Source: Streptomyces omiyaensis (GTDB lineage: Bacteria; Actinomycetota; Actinomycetes; Streptomycetales; Streptomycetaceae). Taken from it: DNA of 64,000 bases. Each line of letters begins with the position of its first letter. Position 1 is the first letter of the stretch. This document shows positions 52,392 to 60,835 of this stretch, piece after piece. The notes beneath the pieces are model-generated. The model was not told the origin of the DNA and did not search any database. It saw only the letters and a program-made list of their open reading frames with translations. The stretch lies in the NCBI RefSeq assembly GCF_014650895.1, contig NZ_BMVV01000012.1, forward strand, positions 124,001 through 188,000, given 5' to 3'. Position numbers and translations under genes: made by a program.

Positions 52392-52583
52392 ATGAGCATG
52401 GCGGTGGTCGGTCTGCTGGCCGGCATGGGTCTCGGCTTCGCCGGGTACTTCGGCGGCTTCGGCGCGTTCCTGCTGGTCGCGGCCCTGGGCGCGGTCGGTT
52501 TCGTGGTCGGTCGCTTCCTCGACGGCGACCTCGAACCCGGCGACCTCCTCCGGAGCCGCGACCGCGGCGACCGGCGGCGGTGA
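52392..52583 (+). CDS. Small membrane protein of the Asp23 operon
   Basis: 63 residues with one long or two short Gly/Ala-rich helices (AVVGLLAGMGLGFAGYFGGF, AFLLVAALGAVGFVVG) and a basic Arg-rich tail. DUF2273-like small partners are regularly found beside asp23 genes; this fits by place and size. Confidence 0.75.
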   Translation: MSMAVVGLLAGMGLGFAGYFGGFGAFLLVAALGAVGFVVGRFLDGDLEPGDLLRSRDRGDRRR

Positions 52584-52589
52584 CGGCGG

Positions 52590-52949
52590 GTGCCCACGGA
52601 CGTGACGGAACGGCCGCCGCTGCGCGAGCGCGGCGCGACCACGATCGCCGACCGGGTGGTCGCCAAGGTCTCCGCGCAGGCCGCCCGGGAAGCCCTGGGC
52701 CGCGTGCCGGAGGGCGGCCACCCGCCCCACGCCTCGGTCGTCGTCCACCGGGACGCGGCCCGCATCTCGATCAGCCTCGAACTCGACTACCCCACGGACG
52801 TCGGCCGCCGCTGCGGCGCCGTCCGCGGCCGGGTCCGCACCCGGGTCGAGGAGCTCGTCGGCATGGAGGTCCACGAGGTCGCCGTCCACGTCGAGCGCCT
52901 CCACTCCGCGCGCACCGCGCCCACCGCGAGGAAGGGCCGGCTCGCATGA
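52590..52949 (+). CDS. Second Asp23/Gls24-family protein
   Basis: 119 residues from GTG 52590, 6 bp after the previous stop. TTIADRVVAKVSAQAAREAL, RISISLELDYPTDVGRRCGAVR and VGMEVHEVAVHVERL repeat the Asp23 pattern. The central DUF is shorter than in the first copy. Its stop overlaps the next ATG (ATGA). Confidence 0.88.
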   Translation: MPTDVTERPPLRERGATTIADRVVAKVSAQAAREALGRVPEGGHPPHASVVVHRDAARISISLELDYPTDVGRRCGAVRGRVRTRVEELVGMEVHEVAVHVERLHSARTAPTARKGRLA

Positions 52950-53614
52950 CGACACCCGAACGGCCCCCCGTCCCCCGGGAGACCGCGGCGGGCGGCGACG
53001 CGGGGACGGACGGCGGCGACGCGAACGGCGGGGGCGTCCCCGTCCTCACCGGCGGCGGTGCGGCCCCGGAGAAGGCCCGGCGCTTCTGGTCCGTGCGGCG
53101 GATCCCCGCCGCGCTGCTCGCCGCCGCCGTCCTCGGCGGCGCCGGACTGCTGCTGTACGACGTCGCCGCCGTCCGGGCCGACCGGGACGCCATGAGCTGG
53201 CGGCGCGAGCTCGCCGACGGGCTCGCGACCCGGCCCCTCGACGACACCGCCGTCCTCGTGGGCGCCGCCGTCGCCGTCCTGATCGGCGTCTGGCTGCTCG
53301 TCCTGGCGGCCACCCCCGGTCTGCGCGCCGTCCTGCCGATGCGGCGCACCCACCCCGACCTGCGGGCCGGACTCGACCGGGAGGCCGCCGCGTTCGCCCT
53401 GCGCGACCGGGCCATGGAGGTCTCCGGCGTGCAGTCGGTGAAGGTCCGGGTCGGCCGCTCCAAGGTCGCCGTCCGGGCCGTCTCCCACTTCCGCCCCCTC
53501 GACGACGTCCGCGCGGACGTCGAGTCGGTCCTCGCCGACGGCGTCGAGGAGCTCGGACTCGCCCGCCCGCCCGCGCTGACCGTCCGGGTGGACCGACCCT
53601 CCACGAAGGGGTGA
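52946..53614 (+). CDS. DUF6286-type membrane protein of the Asp23 operon
   Basis: 222 residues. Gly/Asp-rich cytoplasmic N terminus, two membrane helices (AALLAAAVLGGAGLLLYDV and TAVLVGAAVAVLIGVWLLVLA) and a C-terminal alpha/beta domain (VSGVQSVKVRVGRSKVAVRA, VRADVESVLADGVEEL) that looks Asp23/AmaP-like. Translationally coupled to the preceding gene. Likely a membrane anchor or partner for Asp23. Confidence 0.85.
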   Translation: MTTPERPPVPRETAAGGDAGTDGGDANGGGVPVLTGGGAAPEKARRFWSVRRIPAALLAAAVLGGAGLLLYDVAAVRADRDAMSWRRELADGLATRPLDDTAVLVGAAVAVLIGVWLLVLAATPGLRAVLPMRRTHPDLRAGLDREAAAFALRDRAMEVSGVQSVKVRVGRSKVAVRAVSHFRPLDDVRADVESVLADGVEELGLARPPALTVRVDRPSTKG

Positions 53615-53621
53615 CGCCTCC

Positions 53622-54221
53622 GTGAACGCACCCGTCACCGCCGTCCTGCGGCGGGTCGACCGGGGCCTGATCGGCCTCGCCGGGCTGCTGCTCGTCGTCC
53701 TCGGCGGCGCCGTCCTGGCCGCCGCGCTCGACCTGCCCGTCCCGTCCTGGTGGCCCTGGTCGGGCCCCGGCGACGTGCTCCTGACCGCCGCCGACCGCCG
53801 GCGGTGGCGCGCGGAGGGCTGGTGGTGGCCGACCGTCATCGCCGCCCTCGGCATCGTCGTCCTGCTCGCCCTCTGGTGGTTCCTCGCCCAGTTCCGCAGG
53901 GGCCGGCTCGCCGAGGTCCTGGTCGACACCGGCGACGGCGACGCCGCCGTGCTGCGCGGCCGGGCCCTGGCGGACGTCCTGGAGGCCGACGCCGCCGCCC
54001 AGGAGGGCGTGGCCCAGGCGAAGGTCGCGCTCACCGGCCGCCGCACCGCCCCCCGCACCCGCGTCGCGCTCCTCCTGGAGCCGTACGCCTCCCCGGCCGA
54101 GGCGCTGACCGGCCTCGGCGGCGAGGCGCTCGCCCGGGCCCGCGCCTCGGCGGGTCTGGCCGCCCTCCCCACCGAGGCCCGCCTCCGCGCGGTCCGGCAC
54201 CGGGCCCGCCGCGTGAACTGA
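53622..54221 (+). CDS. amaP: Alkaline-shock membrane anchor protein AmaP
   Basis: 199 residues from GTG 53622. Two N-terminal membrane helices (LIGLAGLLLVVLGGAVLAAAL and TVIAALGIVVLLALWWFL) with the loop WWPWSGPGDVLL, then an Asp23-like cytoplasmic domain (ALADVLEADAAAQEGVAQAKVAL, RVALLLEPYASPAEALTGLG). Anchors Asp23 to the membrane in firmicutes; same role inferred here. Last gene of the operon, followed by a 20-bp hairpin. Confidence 0.85.
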   Translation: MNAPVTAVLRRVDRGLIGLAGLLLVVLGGAVLAAALDLPVPSWWPWSGPGDVLLTAADRRRWRAEGWWWPTVIAALGIVVLLALWWFLAQFRRGRLAEVLVDTGDGDAAVLRGRALADVLEADAAAQEGVAQAKVALTGRRTAPRTRVALLLEPYASPAEALTGLGGEALARARASAGLAALPTEARLRAVRHRARRVN

Positions 54222-54233
54222 CCGGGGCTCCGC

Positions 54234-54278
54234 ACGGAAGGTCCCGCCGGGCGTCGCACGCCCGGCGGGACCTTCCGT
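54234..54278. terminator. Bidirectional hairpin after amaP
   Basis: Perfect 20-bp arms (54234-54253, 54259-54278), TCGCA loop; convergent genes; no T-tract. Confidence 0.85.
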
Positions 54279-54298
54279 ACCGGATCCGGCCCCCGGGC

Positions 54299-55054
54299 TC
54301 AGAAGCCGTGGCGGGCGCCGCCGTCCACCGGGAGCATCACCCCGGTCAGGTAGGAGGCGGCGGGGGAGAGGAGGAAGGCGGCCGTGCGGCCGAACTCCTC
54401 CGGGGTGCCGTAGCGGCGCAGCGGGATGGCCCGCTCGTTGGCGGCGCGGGAGGCCTCCGCGTCGCCGGAGAGGGCGTCGAGCTGCCGGACCCGGTCGGTG
54501 TCGATGCGGCTCGGCAGCAGGCCGACCACCCGGATGCCGCGCGGACCCAGGTCGTCGGAGAGGGACTTGGCGAAGCCGGCGAGGCCGGGGCGGAGCCCGT
54601 TGGAGATGGTCAGGCCCGCGATCGGCTCGTGCACCGAACCCGAGAGGACGAAGCCGATCACCCCGCCCTCGCCCAGCGCCTCGGCGGACGCCCGGGCGAG
54701 CCGCACCGCGCCGAGGAAGACGGTGCCGAAGGCGGCCGTCCACTCCTCGTCGGTGTTGTCCGCGGCGAAGCCCGGCGCCGGGCCGCCGACGCTGATCAGG
54801 ACGCCGTCGAAGCCGCCGAACCGGGCGCGGGCCTCCGCGATCAGCCGGGCCGGGGTCTCCGGGTCGTCGTTGTCGGCGGCGAGGCCCGCCGCGCCCTCGC
54901 CCAGTCCGGCGACCGCCGCGGCGACGCCCTCCTCCTCGCGCCCGGTGACCAGCACCCGGGCGCCCTCCGCGAGCAGGGCCTCCGCGGAGGCCCTGCCGAG
55001 CCCCCGGGTCGCGCCGGTGACGACGTACACGCGGTCCTTCAGTCCAAGATCCAT
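54299..55054 (-). CDS. Short-chain dehydrogenase-like protein without the canonical YxxxK
   Basis: 251 residues. Rossmann motif TGATRGLGRASAEALL; C-terminal GTPEEFGRTAAFLLSPAASYLTGVMLPVDGG is typical SDR. The active-site segment reads GSVHEPIAGLTISNGLRPGL: Asn and Arg stand where Tyr and Lys are expected, as in one BKR-like SDR subgroup (SN-xx-LR). NAD(P) binding is likely; the reaction is uncertain. Four bases from the GH15 gene on the same strand, so probably the second gene of that unit. Confidence 0.85.
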   Translation of the reverse strand: MDLGLKDRVYVVTGATRGLGRASAEALLAEGARVLVTGREEEGVAAAVAGLGEGAAGLAADNDDPETPARLIAEARARFGGFDGVLISVGGPAPGFAADNTDEEWTAAFGTVFLGAVRLARASAEALGEGGVIGFVLSGSVHEPIAGLTISNGLRPGLAGFAKSLSDDLGPRGIRVVGLLPSRIDTDRVRQLDALSGDAEASRAANERAIPLRRYGTPEEFGRTAAFLLSPAASYLTGVMLPVDGGARHGF

Positions 55055-55058
55055 GGCC

Positions 55059-56843
55059 CTATCCTGCCGCCTCGTCGCCGGCCAGCGCGAGCGCCGTCCC
55101 GACCAGTCCGATGTGGCTGAAGGCCTGCGGGAAGTTGCCGAGCTGGCGGCGCGTCACCGGGTCGTACTCCTCCGCCAGCAGCCCCACGTCGTTGGTCAGT
55201 CCCGCCAGCCGCTCGAAGAGCTCCACGGCCTCCTCCCGGCGTCCGGTCGCCCGCAGCGCGTCGGCGAGCCAGAAGGAGCAGACGAGGAAGGTGCCCTCCC
55301 GCCCGGGCAGTCCGTCGACCGCGCCCGAGTCGGGGGTGTAGCGCCGCAGGAAGCCCCGGTGGGTCAGCCCCTCCCGGACCGCGTCGACGGTGCCGACCAC
55401 CCGGGGGTCGTCCGGCGGCAGGAAGCCGACCCGGGGGATGAGCAGGGTGGCGGCGTCGAGTTCGGCGGAGCCGTACGACTGGGTGAAGGTGTTCCGCACG
55501 GGGTCGTACGCCTTGGCGCAGACGTCCGCGTGGATCTCGTCCCGGAGCGCCCGCCAGCGGTCCGGCTCCCCGGGCAGCGAGGGGTCCGCCTCCAGGGTGC
55601 GCACCGCCCGGTCGGCCGCCACCCAGGCCATCACCTTGGAGTGGGTGAAGTGGCGGCGGGGGCCGCGCACCTCCCACAGGCCCTCGTCGGGTTCGCGCCA
55701 GTGCGACTCCAGGAAGCCGAGCAGGCTGAGCTGGAGGTTCCAGGCGTGCCGCTCGGGCGGAATGCCCGCCTCCCGGGCGAGCGACAGGGAGTCCATGACC
55801 TCGCCGTAGACGTCGAGCTGGAACTGCTCGACGGCCGCGTTCCCGGTCCGCACCGGCACCGAGTCCGCGTAGCCGCGGAGCCAGGGCAGCGCGGTCTCGG
55901 GGAGCCGCCGCTCGCCCGCGGGTCCGTACATGATCTGGAGGTCGGCGGGGTCGCCGGCGACCGAGCGGAGCAGCCAGTCGCGCCAGGCGGCGGCCTCGTC
56001 GGCGTATCCGGCGGCGAGGAGCGCGCCGAGGGTGAGGGAGGAGTCGCGCAGCCAGCAGGCCCGGTAGTCCCAGTTCCGCACGCCGCCGATCTCCTCCGGC
56101 AGGGAGGTGGTCGGGGCGGCGACGATCCCGCCGGTGGGGGCGTAGGTCAGCGCCTTGAGGGTGATGAGGGAGCGGACCACGGCGGCGCGGTACGGCCCCC
56201 GGTAGGTGCAGCGAGCGGTCCACTCCCGCCAGTCGGCGAGCGACTGCTCCAGGGCCTCGAAGGGGTCGACGAGGGCGGGCCGCCGCTCGTGGGAGGGGTG
56301 CCAGGTGAGGACGAAGGCGACCCGCTCGCCGGCGGCGACGGTGAAGGCGGAGCGGGTGGAGTACTGCTGGCCCCAGGTCTTCACCTGCGGTTCGCTGCGC
56401 AGCCAGACGGCGTCGGGCCCGGCGACGGCGACCCGGTGCCCCTCGGAGCGCCGCATCCAGGGCACGACCGAGCCGTAGTCGAAGCGGAGGCGGAGCACGG
56501 CGGCCATCTCCACCCGGCCGCTGATCCCCTCGACGATCCGGACGACGTCCGGGGCGCGGTCCCGCTGGGGCATGAAGTCGGTGACCTTGACGCTGCCGGT
56601 GCGGGTCTCCCAGAAGGTCTCCAGGACGAGGGAGTCCTCGGCGTAGCGGCGGGAGGTGCAGGTGGTGGCGCCCTGGGGGGCGATCCGCCAGTGGCCGTTG
56701 TCCTCGTCGCCGAGGAGGGCGGCGAAGCAGGCGGCGGAGTCGAAGCGGGGCAGGCAGAGCCAGTCGACCGAACCGTCGCGGCCGACGAGCGCGGCGGTCT
56801 GGAGATCGCCGATCAGGGCGTAGTCGTCGATGCGTCGGGTCAC
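55059..56843 (-). CDS. Glycoside hydrolase family 15 (glucoamylase/trehalase-like)
   Basis: 594 residues from GTG 56843. MTRRIDDYALIGDLQTAALV, GSVDWLCLPRFDSAACFAALL and the (alpha/alpha)6 barrel segment NWDYRACWLRDSSLTLGALL are characteristic of bacterial cytoplasmic GH15 proteins. Later motifs: GEVMDSLSLAREAG and FTHSKVMAWVAADRAV, and the C-terminal catalytic region LAEEYDPVTRRQLGNFPQAFSHIGL. Hydrolyses alpha-glucosidic bonds, possibly trehalose. No signal peptide. Overlaps nothing; SDR gene follows. Confidence 0.92.
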   Translation of the reverse strand: MTRRIDDYALIGDLQTAALVGRDGSVDWLCLPRFDSAACFAALLGDEDNGHWRIAPQGATTCTSRRYAEDSLVLETFWETRTGSVKVTDFMPQRDRAPDVVRIVEGISGRVEMAAVLRLRFDYGSVVPWMRRSEGHRVAVAGPDAVWLRSEPQVKTWGQQYSTRSAFTVAAGERVAFVLTWHPSHERRPALVDPFEALEQSLADWREWTARCTYRGPYRAAVVRSLITLKALTYAPTGGIVAAPTTSLPEEIGGVRNWDYRACWLRDSSLTLGALLAAGYADEAAAWRDWLLRSVAGDPADLQIMYGPAGERRLPETALPWLRGYADSVPVRTGNAAVEQFQLDVYGEVMDSLSLAREAGIPPERHAWNLQLSLLGFLESHWREPDEGLWEVRGPRRHFTHSKVMAWVAADRAVRTLEADPSLPGEPDRWRALRDEIHADVCAKAYDPVRNTFTQSYGSAELDAATLLIPRVGFLPPDDPRVVGTVDAVREGLTHRGFLRRYTPDSGAVDGLPGREGTFLVCSFWLADALRATGRREEAVELFERLAGLTNDVGLLAEEYDPVTRRQLGNFPQAFSHIGLVGTALALAGDEAAG

Positions 56844-56877
56844 GCTCTGGGCTGTTCCCGCCGGCGGCGGCGGTCAA

Positions 56878-57723
56878 TCAGCGGGGCGAGGTGGCCTGGA
56901 TCGCGGCGCCGTCCCCTTGCGGGGCCTCCGGGGCGTCCCCGGGGGTCTCCCCGGCGCCGTCCTCCGCGGCGCGGGCGGCGGCCTCGCGGTCGCGCCTCTC
57001 GCGCCGGGCGAGGACGATCCAGCCGACCGGCACGCCGGCGGCGAAGAGCCACCACTGGACCGCGTACGCCATGTGGGCGCCGATCGAGTCGTGGTCCGGC
57101 TCGGGGATCTGCTCGGGGGAGCCGTCGGCCGCGGCGGGCTCGGTCTGCTCGACGTAGCCGCCCAGCACCTCGCGTCCGATCAGCTCGGCCTGCTGGCCGC
57201 TGCTGATGAGCATCACCTGGCGGTCCGGCAGGCCCTTGAGGTCCTTGATGCCGCTGGCGCCGGTGGTCTCGTCGGCCTTGAGGCGGCCGGTGACGGTGAC
57301 CTCGCCGCGGGGCGCGGGCGGGACCTCGGGGTAGTCGCGCTGGTTGGCGGCGGCCGGCACCCAGCCCCGGTTGACCAGGACGACCGTGCCGTCCTTGAGG
57401 ACCAGCGGGGTGAGCACGTGCGCGCCGACCCGGTCGTCGGATGAGGTGCGGCGGCGGACGACCACCTCGTGGGCGGTGTCGAAGGTGCCGGTGGCGGTGA
57501 CCGGGCGCCAGTAGTCGGCGCGGGGGACGACGTGGCCGGGGGAGGTGAGCTCCTCGACCGGGACCGGCGCGGCCTTCAGGTTGTCGGCGATCAGGGCGTT
57601 CTGGGCGACCCGGCGTTCGTGCCGGTGGAACTGCCAGAAGCCCAGCTCGATCATCACGGGGATGAGGGCGAGGGCGACGAGGGTGAGGATCACCCACTGC
57701 CGGGACAGCAGGAAGCGGTACAC
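56878..57723 (-). CDS. SURF1-family cytochrome oxidase assembly protein
   Basis: 281 residues from GTG 57723. Two membrane helices near the ends (VILTLVALALIPVMIELGFW; AVQWWLFAAGVPVGWIVLA) around an extracytoplasmic loop domain with GFWQFHRHERR, VLVNRGWVP and the ending HMAYAVQWW. Helps haem insertion into aa3-type cytochrome oxidase. The C-terminal tail is acidic/Gly-rich and cytoplasmic. Confidence 0.93.
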   Translation of the reverse strand: MYRFLLSRQWVILTLVALALIPVMIELGFWQFHRHERRVAQNALIADNLKAAPVPVEELTSPGHVVPRADYWRPVTATGTFDTAHEVVVRRRTSSDDRVGAHVLTPLVLKDGTVVLVNRGWVPAAANQRDYPEVPPAPRGEVTVTGRLKADETTGASGIKDLKGLPDRQVMLISSGQQAELIGREVLGGYVEQTEPAAADGSPEQIPEPDHDSIGAHMAYAVQWWLFAAGVPVGWIVLARRERRDREAAARAAEDGAGETPGDAPEAPQGDGAAIQATSPR

Positions 57724-57765
57724 CCCATGACCGTACCCTTGCGCCCACGGGGCGGCCGCAGAGGG

Positions 57766-57789
57766 GTCGGGTGACCGGAGTCACCCGAC
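57766..57789 (-). terminator. Hairpin after the Cys-rich protein gene
   Basis: GTCGGGTGAC (57766-57775) and GTCACCCGAC (57780-57789), 4-base loop, 32 bp past the minus-strand stop at 57822. Confidence 0.65.
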
Positions 57790-57821
57790 CAGGATCGTTT
57801 CTTCACAAGGGGCCGGGTGGC

Positions 57822-58055
57822 TCACACCCGGTCGACGATGCCCGCCTTCCCCTCCGCGCGGGCGCAGTGGGCGCCGCAGTACCAGTTGCCCTCCACCTCG
57901 ACGCCCTGCCCGATGATCTGGACCCGGCAGTGCTCGCAGATGGGCGCCATGCGGTGGATGGCGCAGGCGAAGCAGTCGAAGACGTGCACCGCGCCCTGCG
58001 CGTGCACTTCGAAGGACATGCCGTAATCGTTTCCGCAGACCTCACAACGTGCCAT
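57822..58055 (-). CDS. Small zinc-ribbon protein
   Basis: 77 residues. Four Cys pairs (C4/C7, C28/C31, C40/C43, C60/C64) with His34 and His63 nearby, in an arrangement like two zinc ribbons or a LIM-like module: CEVCGNDYG, FDCFACAIHR, CEHCRVQIIG, WYCGAHCAR. Probable metal-binding adaptor; known as a conserved prokaryotic hypothetical. ATG start. Lies between SURF1 and the exonuclease, all on the same strand. Confidence 0.85.
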   Translation of the reverse strand: MARCEVCGNDYGMSFEVHAQGAVHVFDCFACAIHRMAPICEHCRVQIIGQGVEVEGNWYCGAHCARAEGKAGIVDRV

Positions 58056-58118
58056 GCGCCACAGGGTGGGCCCCGGGGGCCGTGCGCGCCGCGCGGCACG
58101 CCCGCCGGGGGCGGGGTG

Positions 58119-59093
58119 TCACCCGTCTGCCGGGGCGACGTCCCGCAGCAGGTGGGCGTAGGCGGCCTCGTCGACGATCGGGGTGCCGAAGCTCCTGGCC
58201 TTGACCGTCTTGGAGGTGCCGGCGTCCGGGTCGTTGGTGACGAGCAGGCTGGTGAGGCGGGAGATCGAGCCGGCGACGTGCAGCCCGGCCTCGACCGTCC
58301 GGTCCTCCAGGAGCTCCCGGTCGACGGAGGTGTCGCCGGAGAAGGCGACCCGCATCCCCTGCTTGAGCGGCTTGTCGCTCTCGTACCGGCCGGGGTTGGG
58401 GTACGGGCAGGCGGGCCGCCTCCGGGAGGGGCGCCAGCCGCCCGCCCGGTAGGAGGACGGGGCGCCGAGCGCGGGGCGGGCGGGGCCGGAGGCCCACTCG
58501 GTGAGCGGGCGGCACTCCAGGAGCGGCAGCCGGACGTTCCGCTCCGCCGCCGCGTGCAGGCTGGGGCGGAAGGCCTCGGCGAGCACGCGCGCGTCGTCGA
58601 GGGCGTCGTGCGCGCGCTGCTGCACCACCCCGAAGTGGGCGGCGAGCGAGGCCAGCTTGTGGTTGGGCAGCGGCAGCGCCAGCTCCTTGGCGAGCGCGAT
58701 GGTGCACAGCCGCTGCTTCACGGGCGCGGTCCGCTCGGCCCGGGCGTACTCGCGGGCGATCATCTGCCAGTCGAACATCGCGTTGTGCGCGACGAGGACG
58801 CGCCCGTCGAGGCGGGCGGAGAACTCCTCGGCGATCTCCCCGAAGAGCGGAGCCCCCTCCAGGAGGTCGCTGGTGAGGCCGTGGATCCAGACCGGTCCGG
58901 GGTCCCGCTCCGGGTTCACCAGGGTGTACCAGTGGTCCTCCACCTCCCCCTGCGCGTCGAGGCGGTAGACGGCGGCGGACACGATCCGGTCGTCGCGGGC
59001 GAGACCGGTGGTCTCCACGTCGACGACCGCGTACCCCTGCGGGTAGGCGGCCGGCCACGTCGCTGCTGTCGTGCGGTCGTCGAGCATGGTCAT
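58119..59093 (-). CDS. DEDDh 3'-5' exonuclease with C-terminal BRCT domain
   Basis: 324 residues. DnaQ-like nuclease (about 15-190): Exo I VVDVETTGL, Exo II LVAHNAMFDWQMIAREY, Exo III HDALDDARVLAEAF, complete DEDDh set. A Pro/Arg-rich linker, then a BRCT domain (about 240-320: KQGMRVAFSGDTSVDRELLEDRTVEAG, LVTNDPDAGTSKTVKARSFGTPIVDE). The BRCT domain suggests recruitment to a repair or replication complex. Start at 59093 or at the second ATG, 59087. Confidence 0.92.
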   Translation of the reverse strand: MTMLDDRTTAATWPAAYPQGYAVVDVETTGLARDDRIVSAAVYRLDAQGEVEDHWYTLVNPERDPGPVWIHGLTSDLLEGAPLFGEIAEEFSARLDGRVLVAHNAMFDWQMIAREYARAERTAPVKQRLCTIALAKELALPLPNHKLASLAAHFGVVQQRAHDALDDARVLAEAFRPSLHAAAERNVRLPLLECRPLTEWASGPARPALGAPSSYRAGGWRPSRRRPACPYPNPGRYESDKPLKQGMRVAFSGDTSVDRELLEDRTVEAGLHVAGSISRLTSLLVTNDPDAGTSKTVKARSFGTPIVDEAAYAHLLRDVAPADG

Positions 59094-59277
59094 TGAGAAT
59101 ACGGCCCGCGACCGACAGCCCCACCCTCACTGCCCCTGATGTCCGCTATGTCACTCCCGCCGGGTGGCCTGCCGCACGGGAGCGCGCTTGCGGAGCCGCC
59201 CCCCGCGCGCGGGCCCGGCGCCGATCGCCGCCCCGCGCGCGTGCCGCCGCGTTTCCCTCCGGCCCCGGGGCGGGCCC

Positions 59278-59895
59278 TCATCGGCGCAGCAGCCCCTCGA
59301 CCAGGGCGCGCACCGAGACCGCGAAGAGCCGATCGGTCTCCACCGGGGCGGCCAGCGCGCGGGCGAGCGGCGGGTCGGCGTCGGCGGTCTCGGCGTCCCA
59401 CAGCTCCTCCTCGGCGGGCGACTGGGCCGGGGCCCGTTCGCGGTTGCGCTCCACGAGGACGTACCCGACGACCTGGAAGGCGACCGCCCGCACCAGCTCC
59501 GCCGCGCGCTCGCCGCGCAGTCCCGCCGCGTGCGCCTCCCGGACCAGGGCCCGCTGGGCCGGCAGGAACATGCGCTCGGTCAGGCCGCGCTCGTGGACCA
59601 TCGCCACCAGGTGCGGACGCTCGCGCAGGGCCCGGCGCAGGGCGTGGGCCACCGAGCAGATCCGCTCCGCCGGGTCGGCCCCGTGCGGCCGGATCGCGCC
59701 CAGGTCGGCCACCGTCCGCGCGGCCAGCGCGTCGAGCAGCGACTCGCGGTTGCCCACGTGCCAGTAGATCGAGGTGACCGCGGTGTCGAGGGCGGCGGCG
59801 AGCCCGCGCATGGTGAGCCCGTCCGGTCCGTGCGCCCGCACCAGGGCCGCCGCCGCGTCCAGGACCTCCTCGCGGCTGAGCGTCCGGCGTGTCAT
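59278..59895 (-). CDS. TetR-family transcriptional regulator
   Basis: 205 residues. N-terminal helix-turn-helix: RTLSREEVLDAAAALVRAHG, TMRGLAAALDTAVTSIYWHV. Ligand domain helical, TetR_C-like (ALRRALRERPHLVAMV). Divergent from the acetoacetate-decarboxylase-like operon, with a perfect 15-bp palindrome overlapping that operon's promoter. Likely represses it until a pathway substrate appears. Confidence 0.9.
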   Translation of the reverse strand: MTRRTLSREEVLDAAAALVRAHGPDGLTMRGLAAALDTAVTSIYWHVGNRESLLDALAARTVADLGAIRPHGADPAERICSVAHALRRALRERPHLVAMVHERGLTERMFLPAQRALVREAHAAGLRGERAAELVRAVAFQVVGYVLVERNRERAPAQSPAEEELWDAETADADPPLARALAAPVETDRLFAVSVRALVEGLLRR

Positions 59896-59939
59896 CCACT
59901 GCTCCCTGATGAACCGTCAATTCCCGTCGCGCACGCGTC

Positions 59940-59968
59940 TTTACCCTTCATCGACAGCGGTGTAACAG
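59940..59968 (+). promoter_or_regulatory. Candidate promoter of the 60038 operon
   Basis: TTTACC (59940-59945), 17-bp spacer, TAACAG (59963-59968). The -10 lies inside the TetR palindrome. Confidence 0.5.
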
Positions 59969-59975
59969 TGTTACA
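59961..59975. promoter_or_regulatory. TetR operator, TGTAACA-G-TGTTACA
   Basis: Perfect 7-bp inverted arms with a 1-bp spacer, in the space between the TetR gene and the catabolic operon, covering the predicted -10. Confidence 0.8.
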
Positions 59976-60037
59976 GGCCGTCGCCCCGGCAGCTCCGGGA
60001 GGCCGGCGGCCGTCTCCGTCCGGAAGGGTGGTACGAC

Positions 60038-60835
60038 ATGGCACGAGTACGGTACGGGGCGCGCACCGCGGCGGAGGCCGCCGCCGCCCGCGCCGCCGCC
60101 GCGAAGCTCCCCGACATCTGGTCCACCGGCGTGGTCGCCCTCTGGGAGACCGATCCCGACGCGGTGGCGGCCGTCCTGCCGCCCCCGCTGAAGCCCACCG
60201 GGCGCCCCCTGGTCCGGGTCACCGTCAGCAAGGTCGACCTGCCCGGCTACCCGCTCGGCGCCGGCTCGGTCTCGGTGGCCGCCGCCCACGGGGCGACCGA
60301 GGGCTGGTACCCGCTGGTCATGCCGATGACCCACGAGCGGGCCCTGGCCGGCGGCCGCGAGGTCTTCGGCGAGCCGAAGAAGCTGGGCGAGGTCGTCGTC
60401 GAGCGCGACGGGCTCGTGGTGGGAGCCCGGCTCGCCCGGCACGGCATCGCCTTCGTCGAGGTGCGCGGCGCCGTCTCCGGCGCGCTGCCGCTGCCCGAGC
60501 CGGCCGAGAAGACCGACTTCTACTTCAAGTTCCTTCCCGGCGTGGAGGGTTCCGGCTTCGACGCCGACCCCGTCCTGGTCCACTGCGTCCGCCGGGAGAA
60601 GGTCCGGAAGCTGGAGCGGATCACCGGGGACGTCGTCCTGCGCGAGTCCATGTACGACCCCGTCGCCGATCTCCCGGTCCGCCGGATCGTCGAGATCACC
60701 CTCGGCGAGAAGACCTCCGACCAGCGCGGCCGGGTCGCCGAGCGGGTCTCCGCCGAGGCGCTGCTGCCCTACGTCCACCAGCGCTACGACGACCCCGCGC
60801 AGATCCTCGACGGCCCCCCGGAAGGAAGCGTCTGA
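60038..60835 (+). CDS. Acetoacetate decarboxylase-family protein
   Basis: 265 residues, ATG with GGAAGGG upstream. The catalytic Schiff-base motif EPKK is present with Lys115 at the same number as in clostridial acetoacetate decarboxylase; PMTHERALAGGREVFGEPKK is the family core. Members of this superfamily also include non-decarboxylating aldolase-dehydratases, so the reaction could be decarboxylation or retro-aldol chemistry on a 3-oxo acid. First gene of the TetR-controlled operon; its TGA overlaps the next ATG. Confidence 0.85.
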   Translation: MARVRYGARTAAEAAAARAAAAKLPDIWSTGVVALWETDPDAVAAVLPPPLKPTGRPLVRVTVSKVDLPGYPLGAGSVSVAAAHGATEGWYPLVMPMTHERALAGGREVFGEPKKLGEVVVERDGLVVGARLARHGIAFVEVRGAVSGALPLPEPAEKTDFYFKFLPGVEGSGFDADPVLVHCVRREKVRKLERITGDVVLRESMYDPVADLPVRRIVEITLGEKTSDQRGRVAERVSAEALLPYVHQRYDDPAQILDGPPEGSV

